From Stenurella melanura (Eukaryota > Arthropoda > Insecta > Coleoptera > Cerambycidae): a stretch of DNA of 64,000 bases. The translations under genes and the position numbers were made by a program. The notes under the pieces were generated by a model. That model made no database searches. It had not been told where the DNA came from and saw nothing but the letters and a program-made list of their open reading frames with translations. Where the stretch lies: contig OY757309.1 in assembly GCA_963583905.1 (NCBI GenBank), positions 223,550,904-223,614,903 of the forward strand. Reading direction: 5' to 3'. Shown here piece after piece: positions 1 through 10,993 of this stretch. Position 1 is the first letter of the stretch, and each line of letters begins with the position of its first letter.

Positions 1-867
1 TTTAGTGACCGTTTTCTTAAAGTTCCAGGGCTGCTATCAAAAGGAACCTCCCCAATAAATACTTCAATTTAGTGAAATCTTTTTACCGTTTTACTATTCT
101 TTCTGGGATGCCCCAGGGAAATACACTTGGCCCACTCTTGTATGTGTTACTTACATCTGACTTGCCAACGTCAGAAAATATAACCACCGGTACATTCTCA
201 AATAACACAGCATTAATATCAACAAATATAGACCCAAATACCGCATCACACAATCTTCAAGAACACTTAAGATCACTAGATACGTGGTTAAAAAAATGGA
301 AGATAAAGGTCGAAATCGAAATCAAGTCACATAACTTTTACTCTTAGAAAAGAACGCTGTCCTACAGTCACTATTTATCTAGAGAAGATACCTCAAGTAG
401 ACGTACTAAAATACCTTGGACTTCACCTAGATAGCAAACTAAATTGGAAAAAACATATAAACAAAAAGAGAAAGCAAATCGACCTAACAGTTAAGGAGAT
501 ATATTGGTTTATAGGACGTAAATCAAAATTGTCAATAGAAATAAATTGCTAATATATAAATCTATTATTAGACCTATGTGGACCTATGGAGTGAAACTTT
601 GGGGCTGTTCTGCTAAATCTCAAATTGCCATTATGCAGAGAGCCCAATCAAAAATCCTCCGTATCATAACAGATGCACCATGGTATGTGTCTAACCATAC
701 ATTACATACCGACTTGAACATTCCCTACATAAGTTATCCAAGACAAACTCCACCAGCATCACAATAAACTAGAAGTTCATACCAACCCACTACTAGAGAC
801 ATTACTACAACCGATGCAAAACAGAATACTGAAGAGATGCTGGCCATCAGATTTGAATAGACACTGA
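1..867 (+). pseudogene. Jockey-like LINE reverse transcriptase remnant
   Basis: This is the 3' half of a non-LTR retrotransposon reverse transcriptase, the enzyme that copies element RNA at the target site. It is already open at base 1. Frame 1 reads a SDRFLKV-like thumb segment, then frame 3 (72-347) reads GMPQGNTLGPLLY, the RT motif normally written GVPQGSVLGPLLY. The catalytic FADD box reads FSNN, so both aspartates are lost. A frameshift near 340 leads to the KYLGLHLDSKLNW block, and a second near 548 leads to YKSIIRPMWTYGVKLWG and APWYVSNHTLH. A third near 735 leads to LKRCWPSDL and a stop near 865. This block order is typical of jockey-clade C-termini. At least three frameshifts and the lost active site make it a dead fossil. 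The clade call is by recognition only. Confidence 0.85.
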
Positions 868-1296
868 GGTGACTTCGTTGGATTTTCACCTCTTCACGCC
901 ACCAATGCAAGCATCTACAAACCCTTGCACAAGACAACATATTAGCTAAAAGATGTATCTGATTGCTAATGCATAAATAATTTTAAAAAAACATCCGCTT
1001 GTTGAGGACATCGTTTAAAATTGCAAAAGAATCAAAAGTGGACAAAATAGTTGTTGTTCCACCAATAGGAATTCCTACGGTTATTAACGTAATTTCCCAA
1101 AATATGGAGATGCGTCAAACATGTCGAAGTAATGTAATTCTACAGACTCTGCCTATTCTTAGGGTTGGACATAAACAACTCAGGAATATCAATTTTATTT
1201 CCAAGCTCGAATTCGGGCGATAATTTGGTTATACGTTGGGTTCTTGCATAATCTTTTAATCTATGTTCATATCTATCCCTGTTTCTTGTCAAGAAA
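868..1296. other. No recognisable feature
   Basis: AT-rich sequence directly downstream of the LINE remnant. A 74-codon open frame at 999-1223 shows no motif I can place. I see no repeat or RNA gene here. Confidence 0.5.
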
Positions 1297-1440
1297 TAGA
1301 CAAATTCATTTTAGGATTTTAATTGCTACCATAACCAGAATGCAAGGTTACCTAAAGAATGCAAAGATCGGAAACTAATAATTATACAGATAGTTTTTCT
1401 TTTTAGTTCTCACAGATAGTTTTTTTCTGCTGTACAAACA
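1297..1440 (+). repeat. Diverged half-copy of the 58-kb inverted repeat
   Basis: This stretch aligns by eye with 58,370-58,500. Shared blocks are a TTTTAGGATTTTAA core, a CATAACCAGAA block, AAGAATGCAAAGAT, and a TAGTTTTTCTTTT / AGTTCTCA / AGATAGTT run. Only one arm is present here, whereas at 58 kb both arms form a foldback. It is probably an old truncated copy of the same MITE. Confidence 0.6.
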
Positions 1441-2035
1441 ATAAATCTTATTTTATAATCTTTAGTACCGTTTTCTTAAAGTTCATTTTTTTCAATAACT
1501 TTCTTCAAATTGTTTGTTGCTTAGATTAATTTAGGAACAATACCTACTATTATGAACAGCATATTTTGGGAATTTATTTCCGATTCATACACTGCAATGT
1601 TACTTTTCAGGAGATACCTAACGAGTCGCCTAATGTAACAAAAAACATTTACCACGATATTTCGCATGTACCGCTAATAACACGAATTAAATTATAATTA
1701 AGAATCTGTGTACAACTTTTTTAATCTCACACGCTGCTTTTACATGTTTTAACTTGCAAAAAGGTAAATGCCGGATCGTATTTGTCCAGTCATTTTAAGT
1801 GCCAGTATAATTGCGCTTAGTGTTAAAAATGTTTCAGCTTGTATGAGAACAATTGCTTAATTGCATTTCTCTCTAAGTGTGTACCTGAAAAATATTTTAA
1901 AGTAATTATGGTTTTAATGTTCTTTTTGTGAGTAGGGTACCAATTAGTGTAAGTAATCTAAACTAAAGTTAAATTAATTGTCGTTGTTGTACTGGGTTAT
2001 TCCCAAAGGCAAATAACTATTTCGCCAGAATTTTC
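1441..2035. other. No recognisable feature
   Basis: AT-rich DNA. A short block at 1467-1486 (ACCGTTTTCTTAAAGTTC) repeats positions 7-25. Nothing else is supported. Confidence 0.5.
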
Positions 2036-2364
2036 TTGTTTATTGATTTAAAAATACTAACAGTTCCTTCTTTTTATTCATTTGCTTGTATTATTTATAT
2101 AAAAGAGGTTACCTCCCAAGTGACAAATTTTTCAGACAGAAAAATAAATTATGATTTACGTTTAAAGAATAATTTGATATTGCCAAATCATCACATGTCA
2201 CTGATAAGAAATGGGCCGACAATAATGCCTGTAGAAATTTATAATCATTTGCCTGTCAACATTAAGCAAATGTGCAATTTAATTAAATTCAAGATAGTTA
2301 TAAAAAATCATGTTCTGGAAAACACCTTCTATTCTGTTGACGAGTACTTTAGATGTACTTTGAA
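2036..2364 (+). pseudogene. LINE reverse transcriptase C-terminal fragment
   Basis: An open frame encodes the tail typical of jockey/CR1-type LINE polymerases in insects. It starts with LKILTVPSFYSFACIIYIK, has a middle LRLKNNLILPNHHMSL block, then IYNHLPVNIK, and ends FYSVDEYF shortly before the stop. These blocks lie C-terminal to the RT domain in such elements. No RT or endonuclease domain remains. The frame ends exactly where element B begins: the stop codon lies inside B's terminal ATAGTAGA. The natural 3' end was therefore cut off by that insertion. The minus-strand fragment at 45.2 kb carries the equivalent region of a related element. Confidence 0.7.
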
Positions 2365-2880
2365 ATAGTAGAATGCAATTTAACTTCTATCTTTCAGCCC
2401 GTTGACACTTTTTGAGTAAAATGTATTCGCTTACCAGATATGTTACTGTAGATTACGAATTCACATGTCAAGAAACCATCACGAATATAAATAAGGGTAC
2501 GAATCAAAATTTTCTAACTAACCACACAACGTGATTGAGTCAATTATGAAGCATATTTTATTCAAAAATCATTAAACTCTCTGTAGAATTTATATTTTTA
2601 AAATAAACAAGGAAACGAACTTTTGTGAAATTTTGAAATTTATGCCATGAAAATTATTACTATTATATTATATGAAATAAATATAAGTATATTTGCTGAA
2701 TATTAATACAGTGTTATATGGACCTACATGCAATTTTTGTATAGTAGATTAAGGCGTTATGAGAAATTCCCTAGTTCACTGTTAGCAAGATACTTTTATT
2801 TTAGCCGTTATGTATTTTTTCAATAATAATATTTTCTACAATATAGGTAACTGACAAGTATATGTGCATTTTAGAAGAAA

Positions 2881-3399
2881 CAAGCTAACCGTTATACTCT
2901 TCGCCGATTTACTGCCCTTTTTATATAATTGTTGCTCATTCTATAGGATACTCTTCGCAGTTTTTTTGTAAATAATATTAGTTATAGACATTTTTAGTTT
3001 AATTACAAAACATAAAAAAATTATGTAAAAAAATTTTCTTTTGATTTAAAAAAAGTTATAACTTTTTTACTTATCAATCGATTTTGCTCAAAGACAATAG
3101 GATTCTTTCTATAGCTAACACTAACTTACTGTGCAAATTTCAATAAAATCGGACTTTTCATTCTCAAGTTATCGTGCTTACAAGAAACGTGACGGACGGA
3201 CGAACAGACGGACAGACAGACGGACAGATAGACTGACAGACTGCCAGACGGACAGACGGACATTTTGAAAGTTCAGAATTCGATCACCAACACAGCTATA
3301 TGAAAATGTTTTCTCTACGAGCAATATTACCGGTTTTAGAAATGTACCGATCGAATGCAATATACTCTTCGTTTTGTATTTGCGAAGAGTATAATAAAG
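2881..3399 (-). mobile_element. GTCY-microsatellite element with hairpin head
   Basis: An insertion in element B. Its right end forms a hairpin, ATACTCTTCG...CGAAGAGTAT (3,362-3,392), and the same ATACTCTTCG motif recurs at 2,893 and 2,946. Between them is a (GACG/GACA)n microsatellite at 3,191-3,261. Read on the minus strand the order is hairpin head, about 100 bp, (GTCY)n, AT-rich body. This matches families A and D in the window and recalls the DINE-1/HINE elements linked to helentrons. That family link is inference. Confidence 0.55.
3191..3261. repeat. (GACG/GACA)n microsatellite
   Basis: An imperfect tetranucleotide run of GACG, GACA and GAAC units inside the GTCY element. Confidence 0.9.
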
Positions 3400-3784
3400 A
3401 TTGAAAGTGAGATTGAGTCAAAAATAAAATTTAAAATGAAACGGATTCCTGTAATACCTGTATACAAAGGTTTTGATAAATCGTTTGTAATATTTATTGA
3501 TTGTTTAAAACTCTGTAAAAAAATAAGTACCTATCCAAAGAGAAGATGATCGACATCTATATCATTTCGAAAAACAAATAATTTTGGCGGTTTGGTTTGG
3601 CACCGAAATTACTATTCTAGTGTTACTAGCAAAAGAAATATAGAACATTTAAGGAGAAAAATAGAGAAAGATAAAAATATTAAAAACAGTTCAGATGGAT
3701 CGAATGCCTGTCCATCAATTTCTTCAGGTATGCCTGGCGTAACGTTATCCCATAATTTTCGAAAGAATTTGTGCTAACGATTTA

Positions 3785-4822
3785 CAGCCAGTTTTTCAAT
3801 GTTGAGTTAAAGTTCGAGTTAGATAACTCTTACTCGCACCTTAACTCGAGGCTAAATTCGAGTTAACGTTAAAACTGTTTTTCATTACTATTTCTCATTC
3901 GAGTTAGTTAACTCGAGTTGTGTGAAATATTTTGTTTTGTTGACATGATAAGTATGAATTTTAACCATATTTTCGGAATTTTACACAAGTATTCTAATGT
4001 CTTCTATAGTTCTGTGATGTTAAAAATGTTACATTAACCTAACTTTCTGTGATATTATTTGTAAAATGTAATATTTATATATTTGTTTATACAATTTATT
4101 TTAACGAGGTCACTTTAATGATGGTCTGTTGATCGGCAATAGTGGCCATCCTGTGAAACTCTACCTTATGACGCCTCTTGTGTGGATCAGAAATAATGTT
4201 GAGAATTTATTTAATTAATCCCACATCAGAACGAGAAACACAGTGGAGAGGAGCATTAGCACTAAGGCTGCGCCTTAAAATGGATATAATACAGACATTT
4301 GCGGCTACAACAATTCTCCACAACATAGCATGCGATGAGAGGAAACCAGTTCCCTCATGTAAAATAAACATTGCATGTTAATATTTATACAACACAAGAT
4401 AACAAATACATATTCGTAGAATACGAAATAATATATTGCACTTCTTTTAATATATTATCTACAGTTCTTGGAGGCAAATGAAATCGCGCAAAAAAAATCG
4501 TGTCGATCCCATTCTTCCATGTGGTTTGGCCTATATCTGATTACCTTGGGTCTTCTAGCCTTTTCATCACTGCTGTAAGCATTTACATTAAAATCATAAT
4601 CCATGATGTGTTTGAAAAATATCATAATTTATTTACACCATAAAATAATTTTAGGTTAGTTTTAAGCCGAAATTTGTAATTAACTCACACCTCGTCTAGA
4701 GTTATCTTAACCTCGATTTAACTCGAGGTTTCAAGTTAACTCGCATTTGAAATACGCAACAGTGCGCTTAATCCAGAGTTAACTCCAGTACAAGAGTTAA
4801 CTCGACATTGAAAAACTGGCTG
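3785..4822 (+). mobile_element. PIF/Harbinger DNA transposon, internally deleted
   Basis: Terminal inverted repeats are CAGCCAGTTTTTCAATGT at the left and ACATTGAAAAACTGGCTG at the right (allowing one G/A change), continuing into GAGTTAA. The element is flanked by a 3-bp TTA duplication (3,782-3,784 and 4,823-4,825), the hallmark of the PIF/Harbinger superfamily. Many AACTCGAG-type inverted motifs lie just inside both ends. The host sequence rejoins cleanly, as judged against the 25-kb B copy. At 1,038 bp it is too short to be autonomous. Confidence 0.85.
4178..4381 (+). pseudogene. Harbinger transposase C-terminal remnant
   Basis: A 67-codon frame inside the Harbinger element reads LRLRLKMDIIQTFAATTILHNIACD. 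This matches the end of PIF/Harbinger nuclease-type transposases (RLK...VLHNI-D). The rest of the DDE domain is missing, so no function is possible. The region from about 4,470 to 4,600 may hold remains of the accessory Myb-like ORF, but I could not confirm it. Confidence 0.65.
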
Positions 4823-5339
4823 TTATTAGAGGCTATGGAACTAAATATCATGTTTTATGTTTCTAAAGTAACAATAGAAAATGTAAAGGTAATGTTCTCG
4901 CTTACTTCATGCTGTGGATGTTTAGCTGGCGCTAAAGTGCAGTGCTTAGGGAAGACAATATGTATTATTAATTTAAAATACATTTGTTTTGATTTGATTT
5001 GATTGATCTCTCTTACGGTGCGAAGGGTCCCGGGTTTAAATTCCTATGCCCGCTATTTTTTTATTCTTTAATTTTGCGACAATTAATACATTTTTCACAA
5101 ATTCTTTTCTATGGTTTCTTTAGGTTAGGTTAGTAGGTTTTTATTCTGCTTAAAATAAATTAATTCTTCGTGTGATTTCTTCAGGTTAGGTTAGTTAGTA
5201 GGTGTTTATTCTGATACTAATTGTTGATAATTATTAGCGCCGCAGGCAGTATTATCGCCGCAGACAAAAAAAGGGGGTGCGGGGGATGGCTTCCCGCTTT
5301 TTTTTCCATAGAATAACACAAAATTAACTTTAAATCATT
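4823..5339. repeat. Filler with short TTAGG-type direct repeats
   Basis: Contains the end of the B fragment (to about 4,890). A GGTCCCGGGTTTAAATTCC stretch at about 5,027-5,045 resembles a degenerate tRNA B box. Two direct repeats lie at about 5,110-5,150 and 5,170-5,210, each with AGGTTAGGTTAG. Two units of TTAGG are far too few to be telomeric. An A/G-rich tract follows at 5,266-5,290. Confidence 0.45.
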
Positions 5340-5344
5340 AAAAT

Positions 5345-5494
5345 TTTTGGAATTAATAGTTATATGATATTTATATTTATCAAAGTTGTTGTTAGTTTAA
5401 GTCTTGTCAATTGTTTTTGTAAATAAGTTTAATAATAAAAAGATTGTCTCTCAATAGAAAAATACTTTCTTATATTAAAGATGTAAATCCAATA
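5345..5494 (+). repeat. Copia 5' LTR
   Basis: This 150-bp repeat is shared with 7,523-7,638. The copy at the 3' end starts TGTTGGAATTAATAG and both end AATCCAATA, giving TGTTGGA/TCCAATA termini. The first base pairs of this copy have mutated to TTTTGG. Confidence 0.88.
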
Positions 5495-5510
5495 GGTTAT
5501 GGGCCCAGAC
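5495..5510 (+). promoter_or_regulatory. Copia primer-binding site
   Basis: GGTTATGGGCCCAGAC directly follows the 5' LTR. It matches the known Copia-type site, which pairs with the internal (anticodon-side) half of initiator tRNA-Met. Confidence 0.85.
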
Positions 5511-6200
5511 ATGGTCGATGAAATAGATAAACATTAAATTTATCGAATTGCTCTTTTTAATGGGTCCAATTTTGGAAATTGGTTATTCCAGTTGGAAACA
5601 TTATTAGAAGAACGGGGTTTGCTGAAACATATATAAAGTAATGTAGAAGAAATAATACAGGAAGTCAAGAATGATACTAAGATAACAGATGTTAAAGGAC
5701 AAAGAAACTGCGAGAGATATTATTGATTCATTGACAGCTGTTTTTCAAAGAAAAAGTGTTTCTAACTAATGGTATTTACGCAAAAAGTTGTTAACAATGA
5801 AGTTACGAGCAAAATGAAGATTTAACTGAACATGTGCTTAAATTTGACAAATTGGTACGGGAACTTAAAGCCTCTGGTGCTAAGATGGATCAGACTAATA
5901 TGATAAGTCACATGTTATTGACACTACTTTCGTCTTATGATGCAGTTGTAACAGCTTTAGAAACTATGGAGCAATACAGAATTTGTTAAAGCACGTCTAC
6001 TTGACGAAAGTATAAAAAGACAGAATACTGTTCCAAATGAAGAATTAAAATCAACTGATCAAACTGCTTTTAACACAGGGCATAAATTTTGTTATTAAAT
6101 GTTACAATTGCGGTAAGCTTGGTCACAAAAAGTCGAAATATTATTTCAGAAACAGACAGAATAATTTAAGGAAATGTAATACATCAGCAAATGTTTGTGA
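5511..6200 (+). pseudogene. Copia gag with zinc knuckle, frameshifted
   Basis: Traces of the capsid-like gag polyprotein appear in changing frames. NGSNFGNWLFQLETLLEERG lies near 5,560-5,630 and LTEHVLKFDKLVRELKASGA near 5,825-5,885. MISHMLLTLLSSYDAVVTAL follows near 5,900-5,960. The C-terminal nucleic-acid-binding knuckle CYNCGKLGHKKSKY (about 6,100-6,140) keeps C-X2-C-X4-H, but its last Cys is a Tyr. Several frameshifts and stops break it. The order and wording are those of UBN2/Copia gag. Confidence 0.8.
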
Positions 6201-6255
6201 AGATGAAGTTGGGGAGGAGTGCTCCATTGCCAATGTTGATTCAAAAATTGATGAT

Positions 6256-6621
6256 AATATAAAATGGGTTATTGATTTTCATGCGTCAGACCATCTGGTA
6301 AACAATATTGATTTATTTTGTAAATTGAGCGATATGGACATTCCAATAACAACAACTGTGGCTAAATCCGGTTATTCACTTTCATCAAACAAAAGTAGTG
6401 ATATCAGAGTGATACTGAAGATTAAAGAAAAGGAACGACAGTGCACTATTAGAAATGTACTTTACGTACCAGATTTAAAATGTAATTTGCTCTCTGTAAA
6501 ACGTCTGGAAGAAAGAGGATATTCAGTTTTATTTGATAAAAATGCTGTCAAAATAATGAGAGGAATCATTGTCATCGCCGAAAGTGAACGTCAAAATAAG
6601 CTATATGAAATAAATTTTTTA
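6256..6621 (+). pseudogene. Copia aspartic protease region
   Basis: Encodes the Copia protease that would cut the polyprotein. The frame reads WVIDFHASDHLVNN, where functional elements have WxxDSGAS. The catalytic Ser-Gly after Asp is replaced by Phe-His, so the active site is lost. Downstream RNVLYVPDLKCNLLSVKRLE is the well-conserved block between protease and integrase, and ends in LYEINF. The open frame runs on into antisense RT sequence, which marks the edge of an inversion. Confidence 0.8.
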
Positions 6622-6896
6622 CGTATCTTCATTCCAAGAAAATAATTTATTTCAGCTGAATCTTTCATTTTGAAATTTGTTGACAGTTCCTTTTTAACAA
6701 CTATCAATTCTGTCATATTATTGCTCACTAAAATCATGTCATCCACATAAACTAAAATAAACATTTTGGAGGACTTATTTACTCTTTTGTACAAACATTG
6801 ATCATTTTCCATTTGTTTAAAACATAATTTGTTCATAAATTCATCAAATTTTGCATTCCATTGTCTAGAAGCTTGTTTTAAGATGTATAAAAGTAT
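6622..6896 (-). pseudogene. Copia reverse transcriptase segment, inverted
   Basis: On the minus strand this encodes the core of Copia RT. It reads ASRQWNAKFDEFMNKLCFKQ, then CLYKRV, the catalytic YVDDMILV box, and MKDSAEINYFLGMKI. The YVDD aspartates are intact, but the fragment covers only about 90 residues. Protease upstream and RNase H downstream are both on the plus strand. The junction lies in a near-palindrome (GAAATAAATTTTTTACG) around 6,606-6,625, which may have promoted the rearrangement. Confidence 0.82.
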
Positions 6897-6899
6897 TAT

Positions 6900-7070
6900 G
6901 AAATGTCATACACGTTTGCTTTACATACAGAGGCGATAGTTGAAAATTTGCCAGTATCTGTGGAAGACATTAAAAATAGAAATGATGTTTATTGTGAGAA
7001 AAAGCAATTAATGAAGAATTGCAATCTTTAGCAGAAAATAATTTCACTGGAAATATAGCCCCCTCCATTG
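6900..7070 (+). pseudogene. Copia integrase-RT linker
   Basis: The plus strand carries a frameshifted FALHTEAIVENLPVSVEDIK and RNDVYCEKK, then LQSLAENN. This is the segment normally just before Copia RT (E-P-x-S/T-x-E-D-x-N...W...E-x-x-S-L-x-x-N). It lies directly after the inverted RT piece. The expected integrase between protease and this linker is missing. Confidence 0.6.
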
Positions 7071-7129
7071 TCACAACGAATAAGAGATATTTTTTTTATA
7101 AATTATGTTTCAGAAATATTTTTAAATTT

Positions 7130-7522
7130 TTGGAAAGTACGTTGTCATGGGGTTCGAGAGAATAAGATTGTTTATCTCTCTCATCAACTGAACCTGAATA
7201 CATATCTTTGAGTAATGCTATCTGCGAGTCTATGTGGTTAAAGAAACTTTTACATGATTTGAATATAACTATCGATGGTCCTATACACATTTTTGAAGAT
7301 AATCAATCTTGCATCAAATCAGCATGTGAGATTAAACAGTTTACTCGATTGAAGCATATAGATGTGAGATAAAATTTTGTAAAAAACAAAGTGGATCTTA
7401 ATTTAATCAAACTGGTATACATACGCAGTAAAAACCAAATAGCAGATATTATGACATAAGGTTTAGAACGAATTCAATTTGAAATATTACGAGAAGGACT
7501 TGGATTATCAAATTGAATGGGA
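7130..7522 (+). pseudogene. Copia RNase H domain, stop-containing
   Basis: Read through stops, this gives the C-terminal RNase H of a Copia polyprotein: SSTEPEYISLSNAICESMWL (normally SSTEAEY), FEDNQSCIKSACE, then RLKHIDVR, and VYIRSKNQIADIMT. The catalytic Glu of TExEY and Asp of DNQS are present. In-frame stops occur after SRE, after DVR, after MT and at the end GLGLSN. It is immediately followed by the 3' LTR. Confidence 0.82.
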
Positions 7523-7638
7523 TGTTGGAATTAATAGTTATGTGATATTTATATTTATCAAAGTTGTTGTTAGTTTAAGTTTTGTCAATTGTTTTTGTAA
7601 ACAAAATACTGTCTTATATTAAAGAAGTAAATCCAATA
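7523..7638 (+). repeat. Copia 3' LTR
   Basis: A 116-bp copy of the 5' LTR preceded by a short purine run GAATGGGA that would serve as the polypurine tract. It lacks about 35 bp corresponding to 5,427-5,461. Confidence 0.85.
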
Positions 7639-7840
7639 AAAATCACTCCGTAACGCGTCGTTAACTCTTGATCCAACAATGCCGGCTCAATGCATATAAT
7701 TTGAAGATGTATTTATAATTAGAAACTGAACTGTTTCATGCCTCGTTTTCTGTGGAATTAGAATATGTTTTTCATTTCTTCTTGTAGATTTAACAATTTC
7801 GACTTCTTTTTCATTTTCCAATCGTGACTTCAACATCATT

Positions 7841-9829
7841 CACCTTATCAGTTTGACATGTCATAATAGGAGAAACGGACGCCTAGTAAAACGTTCTGCT
7901 GATATCGCTAAGGAGTCCTCAACTTTGGTATGACCTAGAGCCTAACAGGTAATAAGGACAAATGCATAATTCTGTCAGATATGTGATACAAAATAGGAGG
8001 CCCAAGCAAGTACAAAATTATATGCCAAAAGATATATGAAAAATGAACATAAGAAACTCACCTTTCTCAACGCATTCAGTAGTTAGGGCATACATATTAA
8101 CTTAATGCAATGAAATCCTCCAGAACTATACAAAGAACGTCCATAATTTGCTAAAAAGTGTGTATTCTATTTTGGTGTGATATAGATTTGCCCAATTGCC
8201 ACAAAACTAAACATAATTTACCTAATGGAGCACGTGAGTCATCGATATTTAAACAAACCAGCAGTAACATAAAGGAAATCAGGCATTCAACACTAACCCA
8301 AGTAAGTTTCCAACTTTAAATTACTTTTAGCCGATAAGGAAGTTAACTTTTCAATGTTTAACTATTTACAATGTGATTTATTGCAGTTTAAGCTCGATGG
8401 ATAACTTCAAATACACACTTATAATCAGTACCAGGCGTCTAGAAGTATAAACTTGAGAGTTATGGTTACATTATTTTTCATTTGCATTTTATTCCAATCC
8501 AAATAATGAAGTATTTTTTAAATTTTGCTTTATTTTCTTTTCAAAATTTCTTTCTTTATTTGGCTATCATTATTTACAAAGTGAACTAGTGTATTATTAG
8601 CAAATAAAATGATTAGAGTTATGAAAGAAGTCAATAAATTACAGATAAATTGTAATAATAAATAAATGTTTGTTGTATGTTTAATTCATATTTAATTATT
8701 GAAGTGTAATTTCATTACGTAGTTATAACAGGACGTTTTGAGGTGAATGCAGCGTTTTCCTCCTCCAAAATGCCAACTAAAAATCATAACATTCTCCATG
8801 CCCACCAAGCAGACGCATGCAACATTATGCCTATTAGTTGGTTATTCAAATTCGATGATTCATTCGCATCTCGCACTTTGACAACATGCCGCGATACACA
8901 CACAACATCATCAAACTGATTTACGACTTGCCTATTATGTATGAATGTGCTCTTAATAATTAAAGTTTGGTGTATTAGTTACTTTACAAGTGAGTAACAG
9001 TAATTACTCATTTAAGATTTAAAATACTACTTTCAAATAATTGCACACAAATTTAAACATAACTTATATAGTACCTATTTATAGAAAAATACTACGTTTT
9101 TGCTTGTGCATTGTGCAATATATGTATAATGTAAGTAATTTTCTCAGTTCTACTAATGTTTATAAACACTAATTTTCATAACCATAATCGATTATCTTGA
9201 AATATTTTAATGATCGATTAATTAGATTATCGTATCTTGATTATTTCCAGTCCGGAAGTTACAGTTTAAACGTGTGTACTGACTGCACACACACGCACAC
9301 ACACACCTTTTTCTTTGTAATGTATTGGATATAGCTTAGAGTTCCTTATTGACAAGAACAGTTAAGAACTAGGAATTTCAAAATAACTACAACTTCTCTA
9401 GATTTGAAATTCAGTCGGTATTTCTAGTAACTGCCATTTCTTTTTTGTGGCGCAAAATGTTATGATTTTTTCATGTAATTCAATAGTTCTTAGTCTTATT
9501 GAAACAGGGCGTTACTTTAATGTGTTTCAATCACGTAAATTTCAAAGTGTCATTTTACGTCATATTAATTTGTTTGTTGGCAAGCCCAGATTAGGCCAAC
9601 AATTTATTCTTATTCGCAACGTCTTGCCTGAACTTTCATGCTCCGTGACTTTTCCAAGGTCTCCGTTTGCTGCAAATGACGTCGGACAACACCTCGCCAT
9701 TTGCCTCGGATGCCAGTTAGGCACAGAGTTTTTCCGAACTATTAAACCTTCTATATTATTCTCCGGTTGATGTAACTGAAAAATGGAGAATTCAGATGCT
9801 GCAGAGTCATTTTAGGAATGTAAAATTCG
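7841..9829. other. No recognisable element
   Basis: AT-rich sequence with a short (CA)n run at 9,285-9,306. A 107-codon plus-strand frame at 9,447-9,770 carries no motif I know. It is less AT-biased than its surroundings, so an old coding fragment is possible but unsupported. Confidence 0.45.
9285..9306. repeat. (CA)n microsatellite
   Basis: About eleven CA dinucleotides with one G interruption. Confidence 0.9.
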
Positions 9830-9901
9830 AGCTATTAGCGTAATGGACTGTCCAGGGAATTCATAGTAAACGACTCGAAACCCACATTCCGAAGTCATCA
9901 G

Positions 9902-10985
9902 CAGTCATGCCACAGCTACCGAATTTTCGATAGATCTGCCGAAGATGGAGTTTACCGAAATACCGATTTGTTCTAAAATTCTACCGAAAATTCAATAATA
10001 AATCATATACAAACAAAATCTTACCAACCTCGTAAATACCGAATATGGCAACTAACTACTTTTATGACTATTTAGAAGATATAAATACAACCGAAATCGA
10101 ATAATTTTCCGATAAAACTACCCTTTTGGCAAAAAGTTAAAAATGTAGCATAATTAATGTATTAATAATTTTTGTTTTCACAATACTTAGTCTTTCTGAC
10201 TATAAAATAAGTAAAGCAAGCTGGTAAGAGAACAGAAATTTGGAGTTTGGTGTATATACTAGAAGCAAGGGCCTCAGGTTTTTTTATAACATTTTCATGT
10301 ATGTATTGTAATGACATCTGATTGAGATGATTCCGTTGAAGGGAGCGTTTGTAGGCTGTGCATAGGGGAAAATAAGTAGAGCAAGCTAATAACTTCATTT
10401 TTAACGTATATGGTAGAAACGAACACCTCAAATTTTTCTATAATATCTGCCCCAACTATTATTAAAATTCTATGACCATTAATTTTGGCATACTAGAGTG
10501 CAAATATAGTCAAGGTGTTTCCATTAAAGTGACTTGGATGAAAAATCTGGATGTGGAAATAGTGATCCCTTAGGAAGCAGTTTTCTATCAAAGAAAAGCA
10601 TTTGCTGATAATGAATGACATATTCTGCCTTTATTTTAGTGAAGATGAGGCGCAGAACAATATTTAAATATAATGTACCTGTTTTTCTATTTTTTTTTCT
10701 GAAATGATAAGTTTATGTTTTTTATTATTTTAAAAATGTATATTTTATTTGTAATATTAGAATTTATTCTTATTTTAAGAAAGAGGAAGTTAGTTGTTTT
10801 CAGTTTATTTTATATTTTCGTGTTTCTTGTTTTATTTACCATATCTGTGGAATTTAAACACATTATTTATTGTTTCGACATTTTACATTAAGAAAGTAAC
10901 TGTTGTTGAAATATACCTATACGTTAATACCAACCGAAAATTTACGAAATCTACGGAAATCGCCGGAAAGGCTGTGGCAACACTG
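9902..10985 (+). mobile_element. hAT-like non-autonomous transposon
   Basis: An exact 8-bp duplication GTCATCAG flanks it (9,894-9,901 and 10,986-10,993). Ends are CAGTCATGCCACAGC and, inverted, CAGTGTTGCCACAGC (13 of 15 match). An 8-bp duplication with CAG-TG-type termini is the hAT signature. No transposase is seen. About 390 bp of a family A GTCY element lies inside it (about 10,195-10,580). Confidence 0.78.
10195..10580 (-). mobile_element. Family A fragment (tail end) inside the hAT-like element
   Basis: The sequence corresponds to 31,300-31,745 in the same direction: a unit with AGTAAAGCAAGCTGGTAAGAG, the ACTTCATTTTTAACGTATAT block, and the terminal GAAAAATCTGGATGTGG followed by a CCTTAGG-AGC end. 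Only about one and a half minisatellite units remain. The head with the GTCY run is absent. Confidence 0.7.
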
Positions 10986-10993
10986 GTCATCAG

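Larger units (their letters stand above)
5345..7638 (+). mobile_element. Copia-type LTR retrotransposon, degenerate
   Basis: Both LTRs, a primer-binding site and a perfect 5-bp AAAAT target duplication (5,340-5,344 and 7,639-7,643) define the element. At 2.29 kb it is less than half the normal Copia length. In order it holds gag with a zinc knuckle, protease, an inverted RT segment, the integrase-RT linker and RNase H. Integrase and most of RT are deleted. The 3' LTR has lost about 35 bp relative to the 5' LTR. It lies within the sequence interrupting B copy 1. Confidence 0.9.
2365..7840 (+). mobile_element. Element B, copy 1 (single arm, broken by insertions)
   Basis: The left end ATAGTAGA matches both ends of the complete B element at 24,071-27,305, and arm sequence follows to about 3,784, 4,826-4,890 and 7,736-7,840. 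Three foreign blocks interrupt it: a GTCY element (about 2,881-3,399), a Harbinger transposon (3,785-4,822) and a stretch holding a Copia element (about 4,892-7,735). Compared with the 24-27 kb arms it lacks about 380 bp, at the point after ACGAACTTTT near 2,625. The second arm of the palindrome is not seen. B has no family name that I recognise. Confidence 0.65.

Noticed and set aside
5010..5060. tRNA gene suggested by GGTCCCGGGTTTAAATTCC
   Set aside because: Only a B-box-like stretch is visible; no acceptor stem, A box or anticodon arm could be assembled.
5110..5210. AGGTTAGGTTAG motifs as insect telomere repeats
   Set aside because: Only two TTAGG-type units per site, inside a longer direct repeat; too short for telomeric origin.
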